This document shows positions 43,611 to 52,101 of a stretch of 64,000 nucleotides of DNA, one piece after another. Each line of letters begins with the position of its first letter. Position 1 is the stretch's first letter. Below the pieces are notes generated by a model. The model was not told the DNA's origin, searched no databases, and saw nothing but the letters and a program-made list of their open reading frames with translations. The stretch comes from Bacteroidales bacterium. Its GTDB lineage: Bacteria > Bacteroidota > Bacteroidia > Bacteroidales > UBA932. A program made the position numbers and the translations under genes. The stretch covers positions 41,128 through 105,127 of the forward strand of contig SUYQ01000007.1 of assembly GCA_015060325.1 (NCBI GenBank), in the 5' to 3' direction.

Positions 43611-45971
43611 ATGAAACGACTTGCTATTTTGACTGGGCTGCTTCTGGTTTCCCTTGCTGCAGAAGCTGCTGATGACTGGAAAGGACGTGTTGTAGATGAG
43701 AACGGAAATCCGGTCGGCTACGCCACTGTGGCCTTATTGTCCAAGACTGATTCGACAGTAGTAGGTGGAACTTTTTCTGCTGAAGACGGAACTTTCAATA
43801 TAATCACAGACGAGACGGACGGCATCGTGATGGTGTCGATGCTGGGATATGAGACCCGGTATCTTGCACCGGAAAATGATATGGTGGTGACCTTGACGGA
43901 AGATGCGTCGATGCTTCAGGGCGCCATGGTCTCGACCATAATGCCGAAGACCGAACTCACCGGCGAAGGCCTTCAGACCAACGTCCGCGGTTCTGTCCTG
44001 GAAAATGCCGGAACAGCGTCTGACGTATTGGCCAAGACCCCGGGCATCATCAGGAACCAGAACGGCATCGAGGTCATCGGAAAGGGGGCTCCGCTCGTTT
44101 ATATAAACGGACGTAAAGTGACCGACAGCAGTGAGTTGGACAGGTTGCAGAGCAATGAGATCCAAAGTGTTGAGGTCATCACCAATCCAGGTGCTCAGTA
44201 TGCTGCCACAGTCAACAGCGTCGTACGTATCCGTACCATCCGACGTCAGGGAGACGGCTTCGGATTCACATTGAACGCCAGCGATGCCCAGTCGCTCAAG
44301 TGGGCGAAAGGTAATGATGCTGCAGCTGCCTTGAATCTCAACTACCGCACAGGAGGTGTTGATGTTTTCGGAGGTCTCAACTATGGCCGCTATACATCCC
44401 GTCAGATCAGTGACCTGCTTAAGGAGACATATGGCAAAAGCGTCATCCGTAACGAGAGCGACCTGCTGAACGAATACATCGGTCAGAATGTATATGGCAA
44501 CATAGGTGTCAACTGGCAGATTTCCGACAGGCACTCTGTCGGCGGAAAGCTGGAATGGGGCACTACTGCATCATATGACGTGATGTCCGACATGACTGAC
44601 GATGTCTTCGAGGACGGAGTACTCGTAGATAAGCTTCATGCCGTTTCCAATGATAAGAAGGAGAAGGGGGCGCCTTACAATCTTGGCGTGAACCTCTATT
44701 ACAGCGGACGTCTTGGAGCAAAGCTGGGACTGGACGTCAACCTGGACTATTACGGCACTGATGATGCAGGGACCAGTGTCACGGCGGAGACTAGCGAGAT
44801 GACTCATGATGCGGAGGTCCGCACTGCAAACACTTCGGACGGACGTCTATATGCAGCCAAGGCCGTGTTCTCCTATCCGATATGGCGTGGACAGCTGCAG
44901 GTCGGCACGGAGGAGACATTCTCGCGCCGAAGTGACGAATATTCTGTGCAGGGCGTGGGCATCCCGTCGTCTTCCGCTCATGTGACCGAAGACAATTATG
45001 CCGGTTTCCTGAGCTATGGCGTCTTTCTGGGAAAATTCGGACAGGCAAGTGCGGGACTAAGGTATGAGTTTGTGCACTATGCATACGAGGATGCGATGGC
45101 TCCCGAGAATGATCTGACACGCAATTATGGGAGCTGGTTCCCGTCCCTTTCCTATGCGGCCGTAGCCGGTCCGGTGCAACTGATGCTGAACTATAGCGTG
45201 AAGACAGTCAGACCGAATTTCGCCCTTCTTTCCAGCGCCATACGCTACAACAACCGCTATGTATGGCAGAGCGGAAATGCCCAGCTGCAGCCTCAGACCT
45301 CGCATAATGTAAGTGCGACCGCGATGTGGAAGTTCATCACGTTCATGGTCAATTATGTCCATACTGACGATGCCATCATGACGTGGTCGTCGCCTTATGG
45401 TGACGACGGGGTAGTGCTGGTCAAGCCGCAGAACGTCAGCTCTCCATACAGGATGATGAGTGCTTATGTCAACCTGACTCCGACCATAGGTCCGTGGACG
45501 CTGAATTATACTCTCGGAATCATGCCTCAGTGGCTCACGATAGATGTCGAGGATCCGCGCGAGGAATCAGGAGTGCGTAGGACTGTGTTCAATAATAAGC
45601 CTATCTGCTTTGCGCAGCTTCAGAATACATTCACCCTTGGCCGGGGATGGCAGCTCGAGGTCGGAGGACTGGTGCAGTCGAAGGGCTATTCGCAGAACCT
45701 GATGATGACAAATGTCTATTTCGACCTTACGGCCGCTGTGCAGAAGACCCTGCTCAAGGATAATTCGCTTGTACTCAGACTCGAAGGGGCGAACCTTGCC
45801 GGCATGGCCCATGCCAATGTCGACACAGACTTCGGCTCGCATATCATCCGTCAGACCAATTTGTTGGACAATCAGAAGGTCAAGCTCTCGATCCGCTACA
45901 ATTTCAACGCGGCCCAGAGCAAATACCGAGGCACCGGTGCCGGCACCGACACCAAGAGCCGTATGAAATAG
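43611..45971 (+). CDS. TonB-dependent-receptor-like outer-membrane beta-barrel protein
   Basis: 786 residues from MKRLAILTGLLLVSLAAEAA. After the signal peptide comes a carboxypeptidase-regulatory-like domain (WKGRVVDENGNPVGYATVAL), a plug-like region (NAGTASDVLAKTPGIIRNQN, VYINGRKVTDSSELDRLQSN, VEVITNPGAQYAATVNSVVR) and a long barrel ending near QSKYRGTGAG. This is the OMP_b-brl_3 group of Bacteroidota. No SusD partner is adjacent, so it is not a polysaccharide utilisation pair; the ligand is unknown. A good promoter lies just upstream. It is not obviously part of the preceding efflux operon. Confidence 0.88.
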   Translation: MKRLAILTGLLLVSLAAEAADDWKGRVVDENGNPVGYATVALLSKTDSTVVGGTFSAEDGTFNIITDETDGIVMVSMLGYETRYLAPENDMVVTLTEDASMLQGAMVSTIMPKTELTGEGLQTNVRGSVLENAGTASDVLAKTPGIIRNQNGIEVIGKGAPLVYINGRKVTDSSELDRLQSNEIQSVEVITNPGAQYAATVNSVVRIRTIRRQGDGFGFTLNASDAQSLKWAKGNDAAAALNLNYRTGGVDVFGGLNYGRYTSRQISDLLKETYGKSVIRNESDLLNEYIGQNVYGNIGVNWQISDRHSVGGKLEWGTTASYDVMSDMTDDVFEDGVLVDKLHAVSNDKKEKGAPYNLGVNLYYSGRLGAKLGLDVNLDYYGTDDAGTSVTAETSEMTHDAEVRTANTSDGRLYAAKAVFSYPIWRGQLQVGTEETFSRRSDEYSVQGVGIPSSSAHVTEDNYAGFLSYGVFLGKFGQASAGLRYEFVHYAYEDAMAPENDLTRNYGSWFPSLSYAAVAGPVQLMLNYSVKTVRPNFALLSSAIRYNNRYVWQSGNAQLQPQTSHNVSATAMWKFITFMVNYVHTDDAIMTWSSPYGDDGVVLVKPQNVSSPYRMMSAYVNLTPTIGPWTLNYTLGIMPQWLTIDVEDPREESGVRRTVFNNKPICFAQLQNTFTLGRGWQLEVGGLVQSKGYSQNLMMTNVYFDLTAAVQKTLLKDNSLVLRLEGANLAGMAHANVDTDFGSHIIRQTNLLDNQKVKLSIRYNFNAAQSKYRGTGAGTDTKSRMK

Positions 45972-45974
45972 GGA

Positions 45975-46700
45975 TCAGATGCCTCGTTCGCGGCATATGG
46001 CTTCATATGCCTGAGAGACGGCCTTGAATTTCTCTTCTGCTGCCTTCTGGACATCTTCTCCAAGGGTGGCAACCTTGTCAGGGTGGTACTTGACTGCCAT
46101 TTTGCGGTAGGCTTTCTTCACCTGCTCGTCAGTTGCGCTCGGGTCTATCTCGAGAATCTTGTAGTTGCTCTCGTTGCTTGGCTGGAACTGTGCAAAGATA
46201 GAGTCAGAATCTCCTTTTGACAGTCCGAGGTAGCTTGCGATGGTTTCAAGAAGATCTGTTTCGCTTTTGTGAAGTCCGTCAGCAGCTCCCAGACCTACGA
46301 GAAAATGGTAGAGCTGAAGTCGCTGCGAGTAGTCCATGTTGCTGCGGACCTGCATGCAGACATCATACAGGTTGAAGTCTTTGTCGAGCAGTTCCTTTAT
46401 GATTTCTTCCGCTTCTTCTGCAGCCTGTGGGCCGAAGTTCCTTGCAAAGAAATCCTGAAGTACAGACATTTCCTTGCTGGTCGTCTTTCCGTCAGCCTTT
46501 ATTACTGCTGTAGACAGGACAAGGAGGCTCATAAGGAAGCTGTTCCTCTGCTCCTGATTTCCGTATTGTCCCTTATTGTATTGTTCAACGGCTTCTGACA
46601 AAGCCTCAAATCTTGCTGTTATCAAAAATCCAAGCAAGCCCCCGAGAGGTCCGAGTGTGACCCATCCAAGTGCTCCGGCTATCCATTTTCCAAGTCCCAT
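45975..46700 (-). CDS. TerB-like plus J-domain protein (DjlA type)
   Basis: Hsp70 co-chaperone candidate. From [20 protein letters not shown] it is 241 residues: an N-terminal glycine-rich membrane segment, a TerB-like helical domain (about 60-170) and a C-terminal J domain with [12 protein letters not shown] (HPD intact). A minus-strand TATCTTTG at 46728-46735 places the transcript start downstream of the longer in-frame ATG at 46730, so the ATG at 46700 is chosen. Convergent with the outer-membrane receptor gene. Confidence 0.9.
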   Translation of the reverse strand: MGLGKWIAGALGWVTLGPLGGLLGFLITARFEALSEAVEQYNKGQYGNQEQRNSFLMSLLVLSTAVIKADGKTTSKEMSVLQDFFARNFGPQAAEEAEEIIKELLDKDFNLYDVCMQVRSNMDYSQRLQLYHFLVGLGAADGLHKSETDLLETIASYLGLSKGDSDSIFAQFQPSNESNYKILEIDPSATDEQVKKAYRKMAVKYHPDKVATLGEDVQKAAEEKFKAVSQAYEAICRERGI

Positions 46701-46740
46701 AGTTTCTGTCTGATTTATTTGAGCCGACAAAGATAATGTT

Positions 46741-46925
46741 TTTTTTCGGATGTGGTGCTTGTCGTGTTGCTTGTCGTGTTGCGGGGATGGTTGCAGGCGG
46801 GTGGTGCAGGTGATTGGGCATGTGGTGGTGCATGTAGTGCCTGTGGTGATGATGTATGTGGTGATGTATGTGGTGATGTATGTGGTGGTGCAGGTGATGG
46901 TGCATGTGGAGTGCTGCGCAATGTA
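46741..46925. repeat. Degenerate 12-bp tandem repeat tract
   Basis: G/T-rich tract with imperfect units like GTGGTGATGTAT, best between 46845 and 46900, and CTTGTCGTGTTG units at 46757-46782. On the minus strand it would read as a His-rich peptide but with no support as a gene. The 526-base gap to the next gene (46701-47226) otherwise holds a promoter and short palindrome units. Confidence 0.7.
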
Positions 46926-47024
46926 AGTCCCTGAGCACTAATGCTTTATGACTTTAATAGCGCGCGTTTTTGTACGGTATTAAATGCTTAAGTTATTGAT
47001 TGCTAGCTTGTTGCATTGCGCGGC

Positions 47025-47055
47025 ATTGTATCGTCCTGAAAAAAGTTTACCTTTG
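47025..47055 (+). promoter_or_regulatory. Promoter upstream of the alcohol dehydrogenase
   Basis: ATTG (47025-47028), 19 bases, TACCTTTG (47048-47055). The leader to the ATG at 47227 is then about 165 bases and contains the palindrome units at 47089-47180. Confidence 0.6.
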
Positions 47056-47088
47056 TCGGACCAAAAAGTAAAGGAAATGGTGTACCCC

Positions 47089-47180
47089 TGTCATATTGGC
47101 TGCGCCTCCTTGTCATCCTGAGCGCCCCCTTGTCATCCTGAGCCCCCCCCTTGTCATCCTGAGCGGAGCGAAGGATCTTT
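47089..47180 (+). repeat. Three half units and one full palindrome in the dehydrogenase leader
   Basis: A decayed half unit from 47089, half units at 47111-47130 and 47131-47151 (both TGTCATCCTGAGC then a C-run), and a complete copy at 47152-47180 with GCGGAGC as the core. Same half-unit-then-full grammar as at 18610 and 16882. Confidence 0.85.
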
Positions 47181-47226
47181 ATCCACAATACGACATGGCA
47201 GATGTAAACTGACAATAATAAACTGA

Positions 47227-48255
47227 ATGAAAGCATATACATACATAGAGAAAGGCCGCTTTGAACTTATCGACAAGCTGAAGCCACAGATTCTGGACCC
47301 TAAGGATGCGCTCGTGAGGATAACCATGAGCAGCATCTGCACCAGCGACCTGCATATCAAGCATGGAAGTGTGCACAAGGCAGTGCCGGGAATCACGGTC
47401 GGCCATGAGATGGTCGGAGTTGTCGAGCAGGTCGGTCCGCAGGTGACGAAGGTAAGGCCGGGCGATAGGGTAGCTGTCAATGTCGAGACCTTCTGCGGGG
47501 AATGCTTCTTCTGCCGCAACGGATATGTGAACAATTGCACCGATCCTTCAGGTGGATGGGCTCTTGGATGTCGCGTAGACGGCGGACAGACCGAGTATGT
47601 GCGTGTACCTTATGCTGATCAGGGACTGAGTCGGATTCCGGACAATGTGACTGACGAGCAGGCCCTGTTTGTGGGTGACGTGCTGGCTACCGGATTCTGG
47701 GCGACAAGGATATCCGAGATTAAGGAAGATGATACGGTTCTGATCATCGGTGCCGGGCCTACAGGCTTATGTGCCTTGCTATGTGTCATGCTCAAGAGTC
47801 CTGCCAGGATCATCGTCTGTGAAAAGTCGTCCCAGAGACAGGACTTTGTGCGTGCGCATTATCCGACTGTGGAGGTCATCAGCCCTGAGGAATGCCTTCC
47901 GCTCATGCGAAGTTGCGAGAGGGGAGGCGCAGATGTGGTCATCGAAGTCGCCGGAGCCGAGGATACTTTCCAGCTTGCATGGCAGGCAGCCCGCCCGAAT
48001 GCTATCGTCACAGTCGTGGCTCTCTATGACAAGCCTCAGATGCTCCCTCTGCCGGAAATGTACGGCAAGAACCTGACATTCAAGACCGGCGGCGTCGACG
48101 GATGTGACTGCGACGAGATACTATCTCTGATAGAGCAGGGACTCATAGACACGACCCCTCTCATCACTCACCGATACAGACTGGCAGACATCGAAGATGC
48201 CTACCGTCTGTTTGAAAACAAGGAAGATAACGTTATAAAAGTTGCGATAATATGA
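47227..48255 (+). CDS. Zinc-dependent alcohol dehydrogenase family protein
   Basis: Medium-chain NAD(P)-dependent dehydrogenase. 342 residues; catalytic zinc site CTSDLHIKHG and GHEMVGVVEQ, structural zinc cluster CGECFFCRNGYVNNC and cofactor motif LIIGAGPTGLCALL. The pattern is closest to the secondary-alcohol/threonine/butanediol dehydrogenase branch; the true substrate cannot be assigned. Its stop overlaps the start of a small PAS-domain gene by four bases. Transcript leader carries several palindrome units. Confidence 0.92.
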   Translation: MKAYTYIEKGRFELIDKLKPQILDPKDALVRITMSSICTSDLHIKHGSVHKAVPGITVGHEMVGVVEQVGPQVTKVRPGDRVAVNVETFCGECFFCRNGYVNNCTDPSGGWALGCRVDGGQTEYVRVPYADQGLSRIPDNVTDEQALFVGDVLATGFWATRISEIKEDDTVLIIGAGPTGLCALLCVMLKSPARIIVCEKSSQRQDFVRAHYPTVEVISPEECLPLMRSCERGGADVVIEVAGAEDTFQLAWQAARPNAIVTVVALYDKPQMLPLPEMYGKNLTFKTGGVDGCDCDEILSLIEQGLIDTTPLITHRYRLADIEDAYRLFENKEDNVIKVAII

Positions 48256-48581
48256 TACCTGATTGGGCAAAGGAAATGAATTGTGCCGTCACAGTGTGCG
48301 ACAAGGACGGCATCATACTCTATATGAACGATAAGGCAAAGGAGACCTTTGCCAAGCATGGCGACCTGATAGGCAAGAGCCTTATCCCGTGCCACAACGA
48401 CCGCTCACGGGCAATCATTGCAGACCTGCTGGCTACAGGCGGCTCGAATGCCTATACCATTCAGAAGAACGGTCAGAAGAAGATGATCTACCAGAGCGCA
48501 TGGCGCGAGAACGGCGAAGTGGCCGGCCTTGTGGAAATCTCAATGGTAATCCCCGAAGAAATGCCGCACTATGTGAGGTAG
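48252..48581 (+). CDS. Small stand-alone PAS-domain protein
   Basis: 109 residues forming one PAS fold: MNCAVTVCDKDGIILYMNDK, GDLIGKSLIPCHNDRSRAII, and GQKKMIYQSAWRENGEVAGL. There is no output domain, so it likely binds a cofactor or a partner protein. Coupled to the dehydrogenase by a 4-bp overlap (ATGA), suggesting it senses the substrate or redox state for that enzyme. That link is inferred from gene order. Confidence 0.85.
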   Translation: MIPDWAKEMNCAVTVCDKDGIILYMNDKAKETFAKHGDLIGKSLIPCHNDRSRAIIADLLATGGSNAYTIQKNGQKKMIYQSAWRENGEVAGLVEISMVIPEEMPHYVR

Positions 48582-49120
48582 GGCACGAGGTGTCTTGCTG
48601 TGTTCGGTATTGTGGTTCTTGACGGTAGTTCATGAATCTCTGTATCGGGCGCTTGTTGCGTGCTGGCTGTTAAGGGATGCCTGTTCAGGATCCATGTTTA
48701 GGATGCTAGCTTCTGGATGCTAGTTCTAGAAGTTGTTTATGATGACTGTTCCGGATGGTAGCTCATGTATGCCAGTCCTGTTAGTTGTTCGAAATGACAG
48801 TGCCCGATGGTTGTTCCGAAATGGTGGTTTCAGATGGTAGTGTCTGATGAAGGTGGCGGGGTAGTTTTGGAATGGAATTCTCCGGATGTAAGTTCCAGAT
48901 GAAAATTTCAGTTATAGGTTCCGTTGAGTGTGGCAAAATGGTTATGTCGGGCTGAGTGGTTATGTGCGGGGAATTTGAGGTGCTGAGCCTTATTTTTTTT
49001 GTGCAGAGTCTATGTGCTTGATAGTTAATGTGTTAGGCATATTGTGTGTGCTTATTTAGCTCGCTGCAATATGCCTGATGTGTTGATTTGTAGTTAATTA
49101 CGTTGCGCGGTTTTGTGCTG
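48582..49120. other. Gene-free spacer with degenerate short repeats
   Basis: No credible gene. The stretch 48640-48960 repeats loose words such as GGATGCTAGTTC and TTCCGGATGGTAG, likely a decayed tandem array. An AT-rich segment follows (48960-49100). Confidence 0.5.
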
Positions 49121-49260
49121 TATGTCAGCATCCAGGTCGCTTGTCAGCACTCAGTCCGTGTATATTAGCTTCCGGATCGTGTGTCAGCACCCCGACCGTG
49201 TGTATCAGCATCCCGATCGTGTATATCAGCACCCCGACCGTGTGTATCAGCATCCTGAGC
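49121..49260. repeat. 21-bp tandem repeat array
   Basis: About six units related to TATCAGCANCCCGANCGTGTG; the clearest three run from 49201 to 49254 with an exact 21-base period. The array overlaps the 3' end of the glutaredoxin-like gene by a few bases. Confidence 0.8.
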
Positions 49261-49705
49261 CGTCAAGACTGCATGTTGCACCTTCGCTGAACTCGGGCGC
49301 CGGCTCAGCTGCCATCCCAACTGCCATCCCAACTGCTGTCTCAGCTGCCGTCCCAGCTTCTAGCTCAACTGCCGTCCCAGCCGTCAACTCGACTTGTGGC
49401 TCAGCTGCCGTCCCAGCTGCCGGATCTGTGACAGACTGTTCAGCTGGCTCTGAATCCTGTCTGCTGAGGAAATGCTTAAGCGATATAGTAACCGAACCAT
49501 CTTCCTTCACGAAGCATGGGATTCCTATCGTTCCGCGTTCTCTCACTTTGGCAAATGCCGGATGGTTGTCACGAAGTGCAAGAAATTCCTTCAGGTTTCT
49601 TGCCTGCCTGCCGATGTCTATCAGTTCATAATCCGGATTCCCGGCAAACAGTTTCTTTGCCTCGCTGCAGTCCGGACAGCTTTCCATTACATAAATCTTT
49701 GTCAT
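49247..49705 (-). CDS. Glutaredoxin-like protein with a low-complexity tail
   Basis: 152 residues. The first 80 form a thioredoxin-fold domain with a CPDC active site (KIYVMESCPDCSEAKKLF), cis-proline region GTIGIPCFVKEDGS and LKHFLSR. The last 70 residues are a repetitive Ala/Glu/Thr tail (units such as AGTAAE, AGTAVE, AVGMAVGMAAE) coded by a short in-frame tandem repeat. The tail is probably dispensable and expanded by slippage. Its start overlaps the stop of the HD-domain gene by four bases, so both are translated together. Confidence 0.82.
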   Translation of the reverse strand: MTKIYVMESCPDCSEAKKLFAGNPDYELIDIGRQARNLKEFLALRDNHPAFAKVRERGTIGIPCFVKEDGSVTISLKHFLSRQDSEPAEQSVTDPAAGTAAEPQVELTAGTAVELEAGTAAETAVGMAVGMAAEPAPEFSEGATCSLDGSGC

Positions 49706-50307
49706 AGTCCCAATTTTTTCATTCGTGTTATTATTGCGCTCTGCTTCCTTCCGAAGTGTTCTGCTATCTCATGTACAGATATGCCTTCCTCCCACATCCT
49801 TGCCAGCTCGGCATCAGCCTCGTCACTCCACGGCTCGTATGCGTTAGGATGCTCCTGCCGTGCTGCAAATACGGAATACACCGGCTCACCGGTGAGCCTC
49901 TTGTAGGCCTTCAGATATTTCTTCAGCCGCTTCACATCCTTGTCACTCAGATAGGGGAGCCTGCGGATGTCCATGTTGTCCGTGAGGTCGTTGATCTTCA
50001 CAGCCGCAGCGAGCGGATTCTTCTTCACGCGCCCGATGAAGTCGTCATAGTTCTCGTTCTCCGACGTCTTCGTCACACATCTCAGCGCCGCCATGACCTC
50101 CGGCGCGAATCCCTCGGCCTCCAGCCTCTCGAACGTCCAGTCCGTGTCCTCGACCACATCATGCAGCACCCCGACGATCTTCTCCTCCAGGGTCTTTCCC
50201 ATCTCCATCACGCGCAGCGGATGCCCGATATACTCGTTCCCCGCCTTATCCACCTGCCCCTTATGCGCCTCAGTCGCAATCTCTATAGCTCTTTCTAGTG
50301 TTGACAT
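49702..50307 (-). CDS. HD-domain hydrolase (SpoT/MESH1-like) with C-terminal helix-turn-helix
   Basis: 201 residues. The HD part has AHKGQVDKAGNEYIGHPLRV, LHDVVEDTDW (His-Asp and Glu-Asp) and KINDLTDNMDIRR, as in small (p)ppGpp hydrolase-like proteins. The C-terminal 45 residues (EEGISVHEIAEHFGRKQSAI) look like a helix-turn-helix of the sigma or HTH_23 kind, unusual for this family. It may cleave ppGpp or another nucleotide; not proven. Overlaps the glutaredoxin-like gene. Confidence 0.8.
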   Translation of the reverse strand: MSTLERAIEIATEAHKGQVDKAGNEYIGHPLRVMEMGKTLEEKIVGVLHDVVEDTDWTFERLEAEGFAPEVMAALRCVTKTSENENYDDFIGRVKKNPLAAAVKINDLTDNMDIRRLPYLSDKDVKRLKKYLKAYKRLTGEPVYSVFAARQEHPNAYEPWSDEADAELARMWEEGISVHEIAEHFGRKQSAIITRMKKLGL

Positions 50308-50324
50308 ATCTTATTCAGTATTAT

Positions 50325-50432
50325 GTGCACGGTGCTCATTTTCTCATACCACCGTGCACCAAGATAGGGGTTTAACATGCTTATACGCCTTATCGCCGTG
50401 CACGGTAGTCGCCTAAATTGACCACCGTGCAC
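50325..50432. repeat. Two-storey dyad element, GTGCACGGTGGT family, copy 1
   Basis: Arms GTGCACGGTGCT / ACCACCGTGCAC (50325-50336, 50348-50359) and GTGCACGGTAGT / ACCACCGTGCAC (50398-50409, 50421-50432), loops of 11, central spacer of 38 bases. Total 108. It begins three bases after the stop codon of the minus-strand gene at 50436. Confidence 0.88.
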
Positions 50433-50435
50433 AGA

Positions 50436-51074
50436 CTATCTCGCCAGCTTTGAAATATCGCTGCATTCGATGGCGGACTTGTGGTATCCGTTTCTGGTCA
50501 CGGCAATCATCGCCTTGGCAACGTCATCCATCGTATTCCACATCCTGATGAGCTTGAAGAACGGGTACATCGCCCAGAAGAAGTACTGCATGGTCTGGAT
50601 GCGTTTCTGCCCTTTGTACCTCCACATTATCGCCGGCCTGAAATTGTATGCCCCCTTGAAAGGCATGACGGTCAGCGCATCCTCCGTACTCTTCTTCACC
50701 CGCACCCACATATGCTTGGTATTCTTGTAGTTACCCGCACCGCTCAGGTACACGAACGTCATGTTCTCCTTCGGCCCGACCACATCCGCAAAATGCAGTG
50801 GAATGTCATGGCTTATCCCGACATACTGCTCCTCCTTTAGCCCGACGCTGCTGATGCCCGCGATGAAGAACACGGCGTCATACCCCTGCAGTTTCGGATC
50901 TCCGGCCTTGAGCTCCATGAAATCCGGCACGATATACTCCTCCAGCTTCGGATGCGAATGCCCGCACGGCCTTCTGCTCACGCTGAGTACCTTCTCCACC
51001 TCCGGATTGTCCAGACAGGAAAGCATTACGCCCTCCCCGACATATCCCGTTGTACCTGTAATGATGATTTTCAT
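50436..51074 (-). CDS. NAD(P)-binding, epimerase-like protein
   Basis: 212 residues of extended SDR/NmrA type: cofactor motif GTTGYVGEGVMLSCLD at the N-terminus, FIAGISSVGLKEEQY, and VYLSGAGNYKNTKHMWVRVK where the Tyr-x-x-x-Lys is replaced. FRPAIMWRYKGQKRIQTMQY ends the domain. Similar to small oxidoreductase-like proteins often annotated as NAD-dependent epimerases; activity unknown. Spaced nine bases from the following minus-strand gene upstream. Confidence 0.83.
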   Translation of the reverse strand: MKIIITGTTGYVGEGVMLSCLDNPEVEKVLSVSRRPCGHSHPKLEEYIVPDFMELKAGDPKLQGYDAVFFIAGISSVGLKEEQYVGISHDIPLHFADVVGPKENMTFVYLSGAGNYKNTKHMWVRVKKSTEDALTVMPFKGAYNFRPAIMWRYKGQKRIQTMQYFFWAMYPFFKLIRMWNTMDDVAKAMIAVTRNGYHKSAIECSDISKLAR

Positions 51075-51083
51075 AGTTTTGGT

Positions 51084-51401
51084 TTATTGAATCTGTTCCA
51101 AGTATCGCACCCCGATGCCCTGTGACTTGGCATATGCGATTTCGCTCCGCGTGCTCTCACCGATGTAGCCGCCGACATTGATGACGAAGATCTCGTCCGC
51201 CATGTCGATCTTCCGCTTATGCATGTCATCCAGCATCGCCTTCGTGCCCTCAGTCCACACCTCATCATCTCCGCTGTGCCCGAACAGCCCCACCGAAATC
51301 ACGATATTACCCTCAAGAGTGAGGCGTTTCTGAGCCTCCAGATACTGCTCCTTGAACTTCGTGCTGCCGCACAATGTCACAACTTTGTATTTCCCTACCA
51401 T
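51084..51401 (-). CDS. Nucleoside 2-deoxyribosyltransferase-like protein
   Basis: 105 residues: VVTLCGSTKFKEQYLEAQKR at the N-terminus, GHSGDDEVWTEGTKAMLDDM and KIDMADEIFVINVGGYIGES then TRSEIAYAKSQGI. These are the strand-helix units of the nucleoside 2-deoxyribosyltransferase-like (DUF4406-like) fold that cleaves or transfers the glycosidic bond of nucleosides. Short single-domain version; activity unproven. Same strand as the next genes downstream. Confidence 0.75.
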   Translation of the reverse strand: MVGKYKVVTLCGSTKFKEQYLEAQKRLTLEGNIVISVGLFGHSGDDEVWTEGTKAMLDDMHKRKIDMADEIFVINVGGYIGESTRSEIAYAKSQGIGVRYLEQIQ

Positions 51402-51551
51402 AGTTCCTGATGTTACATTCCAAAATTAATCAAATTTTTCCATTCACCTCCCATTTTCCCTCCCACACTGCAAAATTATCACAAGCTTGTGCCAAAGTAG
51501 GGGGGTGAGGTGGAAGAATCCATACCATTCGACATCCGCGGCAATCACCAA
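51402..51551. other. Spacer with imperfect dyad and a recurrent 17-mer
   Basis: Contains the palindrome CACAAGCTTGTG (51480-51491) and GCTTGTGCCAAAGTAGG (51485-51501), which recurs at 56513-56529. TTCCATTCACCTCCC near 51438 pairs loosely with GGGTGAGGTGGAA near 51502-51516. Confidence 0.5.
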
Positions 51552-51674
51552 CGTGGCCATAGTTCCAAAATTTCAGCACTATAGCCACGCCTATATTCTA
51601 TAAATCGCTCAATATCAATAGTATACGAAATCAGCCCGTGGCCATAGTGCCACAAAATATGCACTATAGCCACG
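51552..51674. repeat. Two-storey dyad element, CGTGGCCATAGT family
   Basis: Arms CGTGGCCATAGT / ACTATAGCCACG at 51552-51563 with 51578-51589 and 51637-51648 with 51663-51674, loops of 14, spacer of 47 bases. Total 123. One position per stem is C opposite A here but T-G (U-G) on the minus-strand copy. Confidence 0.88.
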
Positions 51675-51955
51675 GTACTCTTAAGATGGTTCCGATTTGT
51701 TTAGATGTGATTCAATAATATAGTGAATGCTATATTGCAGTACCGACTTTATATTTTATGGGTATACTTGCACATTGGGTAATTGGAGCATCCTAAAAAT
51801 TTTCCGTATTTTCCTTGACGTTCAATCCGGTGCGAATGACATAGAGGACATGTCCTTTCATTTAGCATCTGTCCTTTTTGTTGTTGAATCTGCTGAACAG
51901 ACTGTATATGGTCCACTTTTTTTGGTTGTGGGAAAGTTCGGCGCTAATAATTTTA

Positions 51956-51963
51956 TAACTTTG
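51956..51963 (+). promoter_or_regulatory. Promoter -7-like box for the DUF1810 gene
   Basis: TAACTTTG with no clear -33 partner. The transcript would start near 51970. A short upstream frame (51969-52058) could be translated before the DUF1810 start. Confidence 0.35.
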
Positions 51964-52101
51964 TGGAGATGAATGTGATTTTTATGACGGTATGTGCATT
52001 TAGCGGCATGACCGGAAGAGAAGTTGGCGGAGATGGAGATGCTCGAGAGCGACTTTGACCGTGAGATCAAGAAACTATGGATAGTAAAAGATAATATTTA
52101 T

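Noticed and set aside
46606..46938. His-rich minus-strand frame (HHHIHHHI units)
   Set aside because: Produced by the G/T-rich 12-bp tandem repeat; overlaps the promoter of the J-domain gene.
49113..49631. 172-residue plus-strand frame
   Set aside because: Made of the 21-bp array and the antisense of the glutaredoxin-like gene.
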